Assembly (NCBI GenBank): GCA_035301545.1
Contig: DATGUA010000071.1
Span: forward strand, 13,196 to 77,195
Length of the DNA: 64,000 nucleotides
Direction: 5' to 3'
From: DATGUA01 sp035301545
GTDB taxonomy: Bacteria; Bacillota; Clostridia; Tissierellales; Tissierellaceae
Shown here: positions 34,829 to 43,472 of the stretch, in pieces
How the letters are laid out: every line of letters starts with the position of its first letter
Numbering within the stretch: position 1 is the stretch's first letter
Translations under genes and position numbers: made by a program
Notes under the pieces: generated by a model
What the model saw: only the letters and a program-made list of their open reading frames with translations
Databases searched by the model: none
Told to the model about the DNA's origin: nothing

Positions 34829-36544
34829 TCACTCCTTGACCCAATCTTCCCTTTTTATATTAAACTTTCTCATCCTATATATTAAACTTTGTCTGGTCAA
34901 TCCTAGATATTTAGCTGTCTTAGAAACATTCCACATCTTATTATGAAGTTCATTAATAATTAATTCCTTTTCCATACTATCTAATTTTTCCTGGAGAGAG
35001 ATTTCTTCTGTCATAATATCAAAAGATGTATCACTAGAAACTTCCATTGTATCCATTATATAATCAGGAATATTTATTATCCTCAATCTTTTCTCATTTT
35101 CATCAGTTCTAACCATAATATTCTCAATAAAATGTTGTAATTCTCTAATATTTCCAGGCCAATCATGTTTGTTCATTAAATCCTTTAAATTATCAGAAAT
35201 ACCTAATACATTTTTATTCATTTTAAGATTATATTTTGATATAAAATACTCTGATAAATCAAATATATCTTTTCCTCTATCTATTAATCTAGGAATATAA
35301 ATATTATAACCTGAAATTCTATAGAAAAGATCCTGACGTAACTTTTCTTCTTTTATTAAAGTATATGGATCTTCATTCATAGCACTTATAATTCTACAAT
35401 TAATCGGATAATTTTCTTTTCCTCCTACTCTTCTTACAACCTTTTCTTGTAGTACTCTAAGTAATTTTGTTTGCATATTTTTAGGCATAGAATTTAATTC
35501 ATCTAAAAATAAAGTTCCATTCCCTGCTTCTTCAAATAATCCAACAGAGTCTACAGCTCCAGTATAAGCCCCTTTAACAGAACCAAATAAAATACTTTCT
35601 AAAAGATTTTCAGGTATAGCAGAACAATTTATAGCTATAAAAGGTTCATATCTTCTTTTTCCATAATTGTGTATACTTTGAGCGAAAACTTCTTTTCCTG
35701 TTCCTGTATCCCCTACTAATAAGACACTATTATCAAGCCAAGATATGGCCTGTGATTCTTTAATCACTTTTTTTGTATTTTTACTCGTTCCTACTATATC
35801 TGTAAAAGTATATCTAGTACCATTATTATATCCATCATGATTATTAAATTCCTCATCATTAAATTGTCTTTTAAGTTCTACTATTTCAGACAGCAAGGAT
35901 CTTAATCTAGTTTCATTTTTACTTATAGTGTAAACTCCAATAGTTTCTTTTTGTTTTTTTATTGGTATTGTACTATAGGATTTATAAATAGGATTTCCAT
36001 TATTATAAGCATGAGCTTTATATTTATCTAGTATAGGAACTCCATTTTCATAAACTTGCATATGTTCTGATTTATTTTTATCATTATAACCATAAGCTTC
36101 CCAGATTTTCTTTCCTATCATATCAGAAGCTTTTAACTTTTCAAGTTCTTCCATAGCTTTATTATATAATATTATTTTTCCTTCGTCATCTGTTAACAAT
36201 ACTCCATCATTTAAATTATTAATAATTTCTTCATAAACAAATAATTTAACTTCAGGATTTTTATAATCATTTACTAATTCCAAAGTTATAATTATAATAT
36301 CTTTTTCCTTTATATCAATCTTTGACAAACTATAGTATCTATTATTCAAGATCACTTTATTATTAAGTTTTATATCTTTTCTATTATATCCTAAAATATC
36401 TTTTAATTTTAACTTGTCATTTAAGTTAATACCAATCATCTTTTTCAAATTATCACTAATCCATAATATATCTTCTTTATTATTTATAATAAGTGAAAGG
36501 GGACTAAGACTAGTGATTACTTTTCCTATATCTTTAGTATTCAT
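34829..36544 (-). CDS. Sigma-54-dependent transcriptional activator (PAS-AAA-HTH)
   Basis: 571 aa RocR/NtrC-like enhancer-binding protein. An N-terminal sensory part contains a PAS domain (about 105-215; DGVLLTDDEGKIILYNKAMEEL). The AAA+ domain (about 245-480) has Walker A GDTGTGKEVFAQ, the sigma-54 contact loop GAYTGA, Walker B GTLFLDEL and the arginine-finger region RQDLFYRI. A Fis-type helix-turn-helix ends it (WNVSKTAKYLGLTRQSLIYRMRKF). There is no receiver domain, so a ligand is probably sensed directly; histidine or urocanate is a guess from context. It sits just upstream of the -24/-12 hut promoter. Confidence 0.94.
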   Translation of the reverse strand: MNTKDIGKVITSLSPLSLIINNKEDILWISDNLKKMIGINLNDKLKLKDILGYNRKDIKLNNKVILNNRYYSLSKIDIKEKDIIIITLELVNDYKNPEVKLFVYEEIINNLNDGVLLTDDEGKIILYNKAMEELEKLKASDMIGKKIWEAYGYNDKNKSEHMQVYENGVPILDKYKAHAYNNGNPIYKSYSTIPIKKQKETIGVYTISKNETRLRSLLSEIVELKRQFNDEEFNNHDGYNNGTRYTFTDIVGTSKNTKKVIKESQAISWLDNSVLLVGDTGTGKEVFAQSIHNYGKRRYEPFIAINCSAIPENLLESILFGSVKGAYTGAVDSVGLFEEAGNGTLFLDELNSMPKNMQTKLLRVLQEKVVRRVGGKENYPINCRIISAMNEDPYTLIKEEKLRQDLFYRISGYNIYIPRLIDRGKDIFDLSEYFISKYNLKMNKNVLGISDNLKDLMNKHDWPGNIRELQHFIENIMVRTDENEKRLRIINIPDYIMDTMEVSSDTSFDIMTEEISLQEKLDSMEKELIINELHNKMWNVSKTAKYLGLTRQSLIYRMRKFNIKREDWVKE

Positions 36545-36691
36545 TAAATCTCCTCTTTTCTAATCTTCTTATCTCTTAGCTCTATTGTTTCTTAAAATCA
36601 TTATACATTCTCAGTGAAACAATTTCTTATCTCTTTTCAACACCTATTAATTTAAGACCTAAACTATATAATGTATTAGCATTTACAGTCT

Positions 36692-37702
36692 TTATAATAA
36701 AGATATAATTTTTTGTCCCTTCTCACTTTTTAAATAGTCTATAGTACTATCTGGTAAATATTTATATGCTTCTTTATTTTTACCTTCCTTTAAAAGTCTC
36801 CTTACATAAGATGCACTTATTATTTCTCCATTTAATTCTTTTCTAGATTTTATTATTACCTCTATACCTTTACATTCTAATATATCTTTTAAAGTATTAT
36901 TATATGCTAAGGTCACTACATCTTCAGGTTCTGAACCTAGAAACCTTATATCTATTTCTAAGTCTTTAGCTATCTTATCTCCAAATATACTTCCATCTAA
37001 TTCTGTATATGTACTTAACATTTCATCTTTTTCTTTAATAAAATATGTAGGAAAAGTTCCTTGGGATATTATATACGGTCCACCTTTTACAAGTTCTACA
37101 TTATCTAAGTTCTTAAGTTCCTCTTTCATGATATTAAATCTGTCTTTAAAAGGAAATACAGATTTATCCTCTTCTACTACAAATATTATTAAATCATCTA
37201 CCTTTTTTAATGATTGATTTATTAAATATTTATGTCCTTTAGTCATAGGATTACAATTCATAACTATAGACCCTCTAATACCTTTTTTATGTTTTAAAGA
37301 TTCTTTTACTTTCTTTATCCAATTATTATAATTATAAAATCCACCTTCAAATAAAGAAACCCTTTCAGTAGAATATACTTCTTTCAATCCTAAGGATTCG
37401 AATATAATTTTATTATTTGGTCTAGTAAACACAAAAAATGAATCATGTCCCTTGTCAAAAAGATAATTTAATAATGATTTATATATAATACCTGTAGTCC
37501 CTTGACCCTTATATTCTTTATTTACAAAGAAGTATTTCAATATATTTTCATCAACAGAACCAGTAGCTACAATTTCCCCTTTATCTCTTATTACAAAAGT
37601 TTTTTCTGGGTTATCATATACAATATCAAAGCTTCTTAAAAATTCTTTAATATCTTTTATATCTTTTGGATTGTTTTTGTTTATCTCATCACTAAAAAAC
37701 AT
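36692..37702 (-). CDS. citC: [Citrate/citramalate (pro-3S)-lyase] ligase
   Basis: 336 aa. Acetylates the thiol of the lyase acyl carrier so the lyase becomes active. An N-terminal GNAT-like part (about 1-120; YKGQGTTGIIYKSLLNYLF) precedes a cytidylyltransferase-like domain with SIVMNCNPMTKGHKYLINQS, where the T/HxGH-type motif binds ATP, and SASYVRRLL (ISxxxxR-like) near the end. It is separated from the citDEF genes by 327 bases containing a terminator, so it is expressed independently. The partner is probably the adjacent lyase, here proposed to be citramalate lyase. Confidence 0.93.
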   Translation of the reverse strand: MFFSDEINKNNPKDIKDIKEFLRSFDIVYDNPEKTFVIRDKGEIVATGSVDENILKYFFVNKEYKGQGTTGIIYKSLLNYLFDKGHDSFFVFTRPNNKIIFESLGLKEVYSTERVSLFEGGFYNYNNWIKKVKESLKHKKGIRGSIVMNCNPMTKGHKYLINQSLKKVDDLIIFVVEEDKSVFPFKDRFNIMKEELKNLDNVELVKGGPYIISQGTFPTYFIKEKDEMLSTYTELDGSIFGDKIAKDLEIDIRFLGSEPEDVVTLAYNNTLKDILECKGIEVIIKSRKELNGEIISASYVRRLLKEGKNKEAYKYLPDSTIDYLKSEKGQKIISLL

Positions 37703-38029
37703 ATTGTCTCTCCTTTATTTATATATTCTTACATATTTATTATATCATAAATAAGAGTTGTACCAATATAACCATACATCTATCTTTAATATAATAGGTC
37801 TTATTATATAATAAGGAATATACTTGATGAAAGGAATACTATAAGTAAGAGAAAGAAAATTGATATAAGATAAGGATGACTTCTCATAATATGGTACATA
37901 AAAAATAAAGAGCTGCAGAAGCAACTCTTTATTTTAGTTTTATATTAGTAATAGCGATCTAATACCTACTATATTGATTTTTCTTATCAGTTTATCTAAA
38001 TTAAAGGAATAATTACATCAATAATCAAC
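37703..38029. other. 327-base intergenic region between citF and citC
   Basis: The citF-proximal side holds a terminator (37902-37935). The rest is AT-rich and presumably contains the citC promoter, but no convincing -35/-10 or -24/-12 pair was found. No gene or tRNA is seen. Confidence 0.5.
37902..37935 (-). terminator. Terminator of the methylaspartate-pathway operon
   Basis: AAAATAAAGAG pairs with CTCTTTATTTT, with an inner TGC/GCA pairing. It lies about 95 bases beyond the citF stop codon. Confidence 0.7.
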
Positions 38030-39535
38030 TTATTCTTCAACAGCATATATATAATCCAATATACTACCATCTCTATATTCAGATAATCCTATAATCCGAT
38101 CAGATTTCTTAATATCTTTAGGTTTACCCATTATACTTTCAGAGTATTTCTTTAACTCTTCTATAGTCACAGTTTTTAAATTAGCTTCTTCGAAAGATTT
38201 AATTAAATCTTTTCTTAATGGATTTATTGCGATTCCTCTTTCCGTTACTAATACATCCACTGTTGAACCTGGTGTAGTGATTACATCTACTTTATCTTTT
38301 ATTAAAGGTATTCTTGATGAAAATAATTTAGATACTATTATAGATACCTTACTTCCTGCTGCCGTGTCTTGATGTCCCCCTGAACCTCCCATAAGTACTC
38401 CGTCTGAACCTGTAGTTACATTTACATTAAAATTTCTATCTATTTCCGTTGCTCCTAATATTACAATATCTAAATTATCTACTACTGTAGATACTTCAGG
38501 ATTACCATATTGTGATGCACTCATCCTCAAATGATTAGGATTTTTCTTTAATGATTCAATCGCCTCTAAATCAAAACATTGAACATCAAATAAAGAAGTA
38601 AATAAATCTTCTTCTAACATGCCAGTTAAATATCCAGTGATTCCTCCTGAAGCAAAACTTCCTCTTATATTATTTTTAATCATATAGTCTTTTAAATAAG
38701 ATGTTACTGCTAAAGAAGTACCACCTGCACCACTTTGGAAACTAAGTCCATCTTTTAAAAGCCCTGTCGCTTCCATTACTTTCAGAGTATCTTTTGCAAT
38801 TTTTAATCCTATTGGATCTTTAGTTACTCTTGTAGTACCAGATACGATTCCTTCTTTAAGCCCTATAGATTCAATTAATAAAACATTATCTACATAGTCT
38901 TCTGTTATATCTGCTGGATAATTTGGATACTCTATTAGAGAATCTGTAACTGCTACTACTTTTTTAGCTTTGATCCCATCAGCCATAGCATATCCTAAAG
39001 CCCCACAAGAATTTCTTCCATTTACTCCTGATATATTTCCCATATTATCTGTACTAGGTGAAGCTATAAATGCAATATCTATTTCTATTTCTTCATTTAA
39101 AATAGTTCTAGCTCTTCCTCCATGAGATTGAACTATAATATTCCCTTTTAGTCCACCACGACTAATTACATCTGCTAATTCACCTGTAATATATGATGTT
39201 ACTATATTCTCAATAGTTCCATCTTTTATTAAAGGTATTATCTCTTTATGTACTGGAAATAAAGAACTTGCCATTAAAGTAATTCCTTTAATTCCTACTT
39301 TTTGTATCTCTTTCATTACTAAGTTTAATACCTTATCACCATTTCTTAAATGATGATGAAAAGATAAGACTGAATTATCTTTTATCTTTAAGTCTTTAAT
39401 TAATTTTTCTACATCTTTACTTACTTTTTCTTTAGCTGGACTTTTAGAAGGATATTCTGATTTATCTAGGATTTTTACATCATTTAAGTTTTCCTTATTA
39501 AAGTAATTCATCATATTCCTCCTTATAGTTTCCAC
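38030..39535 (-). CDS. citF: Citrate lyase alpha subunit homologue, probable citramalate lyase CoA-transferase
   Basis: 501 aa. The alpha subunit swaps the acetyl group on the carrier protein for the substrate acid. Typical CitF blocks are SFHHHLRNGDKVLN, GGLKGNIIVQSHGGRAR, SGAGGTSLAV, GGSGGHQDTAAGSK and VTERGIAINPLRKDL. It overlaps citE by 38 bases. In this operon the genes directly upstream make mesaconate and hydrate it, so the likely substrate is (S)-citramalate, cleaved to acetate and pyruvate, rather than citrate. Sequence alone does not separate the two. Confidence 0.93.
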   Translation of the reverse strand: METIRRNMMNYFNKENLNDVKILDKSEYPSKSPAKEKVSKDVEKLIKDLKIKDNSVLSFHHHLRNGDKVLNLVMKEIQKVGIKGITLMASSLFPVHKEIIPLIKDGTIENIVTSYITGELADVISRGGLKGNIIVQSHGGRARTILNEEIEIDIAFIASPSTDNMGNISGVNGRNSCGALGYAMADGIKAKKVVAVTDSLIEYPNYPADITEDYVDNVLLIESIGLKEGIVSGTTRVTKDPIGLKIAKDTLKVMEATGLLKDGLSFQSGAGGTSLAVTSYLKDYMIKNNIRGSFASGGITGYLTGMLEEDLFTSLFDVQCFDLEAIESLKKNPNHLRMSASQYGNPEVSTVVDNLDIVILGATEIDRNFNVNVTTGSDGVLMGGSGGHQDTAAGSKVSIIVSKLFSSRIPLIKDKVDVITTPGSTVDVLVTERGIAINPLRKDLIKSFEEANLKTVTIEELKKYSESIMGKPKDIKKSDRIIGLSEYRDGSILDYIYAVEE

Positions 39536-40367
39536 TTAATTTTAAATCATTAACTGCCCTTAAAATAACAGGCCTATCTATCATTTTCCCTTCTATAGAG
39601 AATGCTCCTAATCCCTTTTCATTTGCATCTTTTACACCTTCTATAACTCTAAATGCATAATTAATATCTTCTTCTGAAGGTGAAAAAGCTTCATTAATAT
39701 CATCTACATGACGTGGACTTATTACAGCTTTTCCTGTCATACCCAAATCTTTAGCATTTAATGTATCTATTCTTAGACCTTCCATATCTTCTGTATCTGT
39801 AAATGGAGTATCTATAGCCTGTATTCCCATGGCCTTTGATGCTGCAATAATTCTAGATCTTGCATAAGTAATTTCAGTAGATTCTTTAGTTCTTTTAGCT
39901 CCTAAATCTAATGTTAAATCTTCTGCTCCTAAAAACAATCCTATCAGTTGATCAGATTTTTGTGCAATATCTAAAGCCATTTCTAATCCTAAAGCTGTTT
40001 CTACTAATCCTATTACATCAAAATCTAAATTATTTTCTTTTAGATATTTATCTAGTTTTTCCATAGGCTTTATACCAGCTTCTGGTAATACTATTCCCTT
40101 TACATCTAAACCCTTAACTACTTCTAAATCTTCATAAAAATATGGACTGTCTAAAGGATTTATTCTTATAAATATATCTGTTTCTGTTTCAAATGTGTTT
40201 AGATACTCTTTTACTAAATTTCTTGCTGCATCTTTCTCATTTAAAGCTACTGCATCTTCTAAGTCTATAATTAATCCATCTGCTCCTAAGATATCAGAGT
40301 TTTGAAGCATTCCAGGATTATTTCCTGGGATAAATAGTAGAGTTCTATAGTTCATTCGATTCACCAC
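39498..40367 (-). CDS. citE: Citrate lyase beta subunit homologue, probable citramalyl-ACP lyase
   Basis: 289 aa HpcH/HpaI-aldolase-type TIM barrel. It cleaves the acyl-carrier thioester to pyruvate (from citramalyl) or oxaloacetate (from citryl). Conserved pieces: LLFIPGNNPGML, GLIIDLEDAV with the metal ligand, FIRINPLDSPYF, LVETALGLEMALDIA and LFLGAEDLTLDLG. Its start overlaps citD by 23 bases and its end overlaps citF by 38, so D, E and F are translationally coupled, as expected for one stoichiometric complex. Confidence 0.94.
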   Translation of the reverse strand: MVNRMNYRTLLFIPGNNPGMLQNSDILGADGLIIDLEDAVALNEKDAARNLVKEYLNTFETETDIFIRINPLDSPYFYEDLEVVKGLDVKGIVLPEAGIKPMEKLDKYLKENNLDFDVIGLVETALGLEMALDIAQKSDQLIGLFLGAEDLTLDLGAKRTKESTEITYARSRIIAASKAMGIQAIDTPFTDTEDMEGLRIDTLNAKDLGMTGKAVISPRHVDDINEAFSPSEEDINYAFRVIEGVKDANEKGLGAFSIEGKMIDRPVILRAVNDLKLSGNYKEEYDELL

Positions 40368-40635
40368 TTCCTCTATTAATACATGTTCGTACTCTTGCTT
40401 TAATAGTAAAATCTAATGCCCCTTTATCTTTTGCAATTACCTTTGCATCTTCTACTCCTTCTTCTTTCAGGGTATCATGTATTAACTCTTTAATTTCATT
40501 ACCATATTGTTGTTCCACTACACTTTCAAGCTCTATATCTATATCTCCTTCACCTTTGGAAATCATGATTAGAATATCATTAGACTCAACAGATCCAGCT
40601 GTTGCCATTTTATTTATTTCTACTTTCCCGCACAT
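40345..40635 (-). CDS. citD: Citrate lyase gamma subunit homologue (acyl carrier protein)
   Basis: 96 aa carrier protein. The segment ATAGSVESNDILIMI aligns with the CitD site where a serine (Ser in AGSVES) bears the phosphoribosyl-dephospho-CoA prosthetic group. KDKGALDFTIKARV is conserved near the C-terminus. The start ATG at 40635 overlaps the preceding mesaconase gene by 16 bases and has GGAAGGA upstream. The prosthetic-group enzymes CitX and CitG are not in this window. Confidence 0.92.
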   Translation of the reverse strand: MCGKVEINKMATAGSVESNDILIMISKGEGDIDIELESVVEQQYGNEIKELIHDTLKEEGVEDAKVIAKDKGALDFTIKARVRTCINRGSGESNEL

Positions 40636-41180
40636 TCTAAATATTCCTTCCTTCCCATTTGGTATAAATCATTTCCTTTAGAATCGTTAATAACTGTTAC
40701 TGGAAAATCTTTTACATAGAGTTTTCTTATAGCTTCTGCTCCTAAGTCTTCATAAGCTATAACCTCTGCCGATTCTACAGATTGGGCTATTAAAGCTGCT
40801 GCACCACCAATAGCTGCAAAATAAGTTGCTCCATTTTCCACTATACTATCTTTAACTTCTTGATCTCTTTTGCCTTTCCCTATCATTCCTTTTAATCCTA
40901 CATCTAATAATTGGGGAGTGTAGGAGTCCATTCTATAGCTTGTAGTAGGTCCTGCTGATCCTATAGGCCTATCTGGCTTTGCCGGAGCTGGTCCTACATA
41001 ATATATAACTGCTCCTTCTGGATCAAAGGGTAAGTCTTTACCTTCATCTAGTAAGTTTACTAATCTTTCATGAGCCGCATCTCTTGCAGTATATATATAT
41101 CCTGTTATATATACATCATCTCCTGATTGTAAATCTTTTAAATCTTCCTTAGTTAAAGGTGTTGTTAAAGTCTTTTTCAT
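40620..41180 (-). CDS. Class I fumarase-type hydratase beta subunit, probable mesaconase
   Basis: Beta subunit of a two-subunit Fe-S hydro-lyase. The start is taken as the ATG at 41180 (MKKTLTTPLTKEDL) because AAAGGAGGG lies just before it; this gives 186 aa, the usual size. DDVYITGYIYTARDAAHERL, YYVGPAPAKPDRPIGSAGPTTSYRMD and the KGNDLY tail mark the Fumerase_C domain. Neighbours (methylaspartate ammonia-lyase upstream, lyase genes downstream) suggest it hydrates mesaconate to citramalate; fumarase activity is also likely as known mesaconases are promiscuous. Confidence 0.92.
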   Translation of the reverse strand: MKKTLTTPLTKEDLKDLQSGDDVYITGYIYTARDAAHERLVNLLDEGKDLPFDPEGAVIYYVGPAPAKPDRPIGSAGPTTSYRMDSYTPQLLDVGLKGMIGKGKRDQEVKDSIVENGATYFAAIGGAAALIAQSVESAEVIAYEDLGAEAIRKLYVKDFPVTVINDSKGNDLYQMGRKEYLECAGK

Positions 41181-41190
41181 ATTTTCCCTC

Positions 41191-42060
41191 CTAAAGAATA
41201 ACTTGTTTATGTCTAGCTGCATGACAATTTATATTTACTGCAACTGGTAATCCTGCAATGTGTGTCGGATAATGATCTATATTTACCTTAAATGCAGTAG
41301 TCTTTCCACCAAATCCTTGAGGTCCTATGCCTAATTTATTTATATCTTCTAGTAGTTCTTTTTCTAATTCTTCATAGAAAGGATCCTCTGAGTATTCATC
41401 CATATCTCTCATTAGAGATTTTTTAGCTAAAAAAGCTGCTTTTTCAAAAGTTCCTCCTATTCCTACTCCTACTATTGTAGGCGGACACGGATTTGGTCCT
41501 GCCATTTCTACCGATTCTAATATAAATTCTTTAACTCCTTCTAATCCTTCAGCTGGTTTTAACATTTTTATTCTTGACATATTTTCTGAGCCAAATCCTT
41601 TTGGTGCAACAGTTATAGATAATTTATCTCCTGGTACTATATCATAATGGAAAATTCCTGGAGTGTTATCTTTAGTATTCACTCTATCTAGTGGATCTTT
41701 TACTACAGACTTTCTTAAATACCCTTCTTCATACCCTTCTCTTATTCCCTGATTAATAGCATCTTCTAGATATCCATTTACTACATGTACATCCTGACCT
41801 ATTTCAACAAAAACTACTACCATACCTGTATCTTGGCACATAGGCACTTTATTATCTCTTGCTATCTTAGCATTTTTAATTATTTTATCTATAGTTCCTG
41901 CAGCTAAATCCCAATCTTCTTCATCTCGGGACTTCTCCAGTGATTCTACAACATCATCAGGTAAGAAATAATTTGCCTCCATAACTAATCTTTTTACTTC
42001 TTTAGTTATTAAATCTGCCTCAATTTCTTTTATTGCTACACTTGTACCAGAATCACTCAT
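41191..42060 (-). CDS. Class I fumarase-type hydratase alpha subunit, probable mesaconase
   Basis: 289 aa Fe-S-binding subunit. Cluster cysteines appear in VPMCQDTGM, AGPNPCPPTIVGVGIGG and the terminal NINCHAARHKQVIL. GSENMSRIKMLKPAEG is a conserved block. The beta-subunit gene follows ten bases later. In Clostridium tetanomorphum-type glutamate fermentation a class I fumarase-like heterodimer serves as mesaconase; this gene is in exactly that place, between methylaspartate ammonia-lyase and the lyase. A 157-base gap with a large inverted repeat separates it from mal. Confidence 0.93.
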   Translation of the reverse strand: MSDSGTSVAIKEIEADLITKEVKRLVMEANYFLPDDVVESLEKSRDEEDWDLAAGTIDKIIKNAKIARDNKVPMCQDTGMVVVFVEIGQDVHVVNGYLEDAINQGIREGYEEGYLRKSVVKDPLDRVNTKDNTPGIFHYDIVPGDKLSITVAPKGFGSENMSRIKMLKPAEGLEGVKEFILESVEMAGPNPCPPTIVGVGIGGTFEKAAFLAKKSLMRDMDEYSEDPFYEELEKELLEDINKLGIGPQGFGGKTTAFKVNIDHYPTHIAGLPVAVNINCHAARHKQVIL

Positions 42061-42111
42061 TTTTCAAACCACCTTTATTTAAAATTTATAGTCTTACACA
42101 ACACATAGTAT

Positions 42112-42200
42112 GGAATTTATATTATATAGATAAGAGACGACTTGTAATAAATTATCCCCTCAATTTTTACCGGAAGAAGGTTCTATATAATATAAATTCC
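42112..42200 (-). repeat. 19-bp perfect inverted repeat with 51-base loop between mal and mesaconase
   Basis: GGAATTTATATTATATAGA at 42112-42130 is repeated inverted at 42182-42200. The whole intergenic region between two pathway genes is taken up by it. There is no T-run, so an intra-operonic RNA stem or a small MITE-like insertion is more likely than a terminator. Confidence 0.7.
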
Positions 42201-42217
42201 TTTTACCTAATTTTATC

Positions 42218-43471
42218 TTATGCTTTTGTTTTTTCCCTACTATTAGCTAATGCTAAAACCCTATTCATTTCATTATTAATAAGCATTATACCTTCATCTA
42301 CTCCCATACCTGGTTTAGCTAATACTTGAGTAGCTCCACATGCTATTGCAATATTTGCACATATTTCTGCAGATCTACCTGTTTCATTACAAGTACCACC
42401 TAAATAAGAATCTACTCCTACTTCATGACAATATAATATCGCTTCGATTGTATTATTAATTCCACCTAAATCTGGAGATTTAACTTGGATCATATGACCA
42501 GATTTATTATCAGCAAAATATTTTACATCTTCTAATGTATTACACCATTCGTCTGCTACTAATTCTACTCCTATATCTTTTTCTTCTAAACTAGTTCTTA
42601 AATCTCTCATAGCTTTCATTTGACCTTCTCTTGAACCTACATCCATTGGACCTTCTATTCTAAGTTTAAATGGTTTAGCTAATTCTTCTAATTCACCTAG
42701 ATACTCAGTCATCTTTTCGATATCATTATCTAACCATTCTCCTATAGTTCCATAAACATCTATATGAAATATTGGATTATAGCCTTCATCAGTTCTGAAT
42801 TCAACAACTCTATTGCTTAACCATTCTACATATTCTTTTAGTTTTTCACCTTTTAGGCCTAATTTTTCTTCAACATTATTAAACAGTCCATGTGGCATTA
42901 CATCTGCTTCTTTAATAATCATTTTATCAGCATTTGTATATCTATCATCACCTGATTGAGTAAATATAGGTATTCTTTTTAAATCAATATCTGTTTTATA
43001 TTCTTCTTTAATAACTTCTGACATAGTAACTTTTTTAGCTTTAGCAGATGCATCTAATAAAGCCTGAGTTAAACCATATCTAATAGCTGTATGAAGCTTC
43101 TTACCATCTACTTCCAGCTTATCAACTTTTTCTGCTAATTCTTTAAAATTAGAAGTTTCTTCTCCTAATAATTTTTCTTTAATTTCCCCTTCAATTAATG
43201 GGATAAAATCTTCAGCTAAAAATAGTGGATCTCTTCCTCCTGCTCCTGAATATTGAACTGCTGCACAATCTCCTAGGGCTACTTGACCATCATCTAATAC
43301 TATCATTACAGAAATACTTTCACCTGGTTGTCTTATGGAGGTAAATCCTTCTGTTTTCGCCTCACCTACATAAAACATACCATCATTCTTAGCTCCTTCT
43401 TTTATTGCCTTTTGATCATCAAAATAAAAACCTGTTTTACCTTCTGCACAAATAATATCAACTATTTTCAT
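42218..43471 (-). CDS. mal: Methylaspartate ammonia-lyase
   Basis: Eliminates ammonia from (2S,3S)-3-methylaspartate to give mesaconate. Enolase-superfamily barrel of 417 aa when started at the ATG at 43471 (MKIVDIICAEG), chosen for its GGAGGGG ribosome site; this leaves one base after the glmE stop. LRIEGPMDVGSREGQM, LVADEWCNTLEDVKYF and MIQVKSPDLGGINNTIEAI supply metal ligands and the catalytic lysine (K in VKSPD). LGGTCNETGRSAEICANIAIA is conserved in MAL. It is highly diagnostic for the methylaspartate pathway. Confidence 0.97.
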   Translation of the reverse strand: MKIVDIICAEGKTGFYFDDQKAIKEGAKNDGMFYVGEAKTEGFTSIRQPGESISVMIVLDDGQVALGDCAAVQYSGAGGRDPLFLAEDFIPLIEGEIKEKLLGEETSNFKELAEKVDKLEVDGKKLHTAIRYGLTQALLDASAKAKKVTMSEVIKEEYKTDIDLKRIPIFTQSGDDRYTNADKMIIKEADVMPHGLFNNVEEKLGLKGEKLKEYVEWLSNRVVEFRTDEGYNPIFHIDVYGTIGEWLDNDIEKMTEYLGELEELAKPFKLRIEGPMDVGSREGQMKAMRDLRTSLEEKDIGVELVADEWCNTLEDVKYFADNKSGHMIQVKSPDLGGINNTIEAILYCHEVGVDSYLGGTCNETGRSAEICANIAIACGATQVLAKPGMGVDEGIMLINNEMNRVLALANSREKTKA

Positions 43472-43472
43472 C

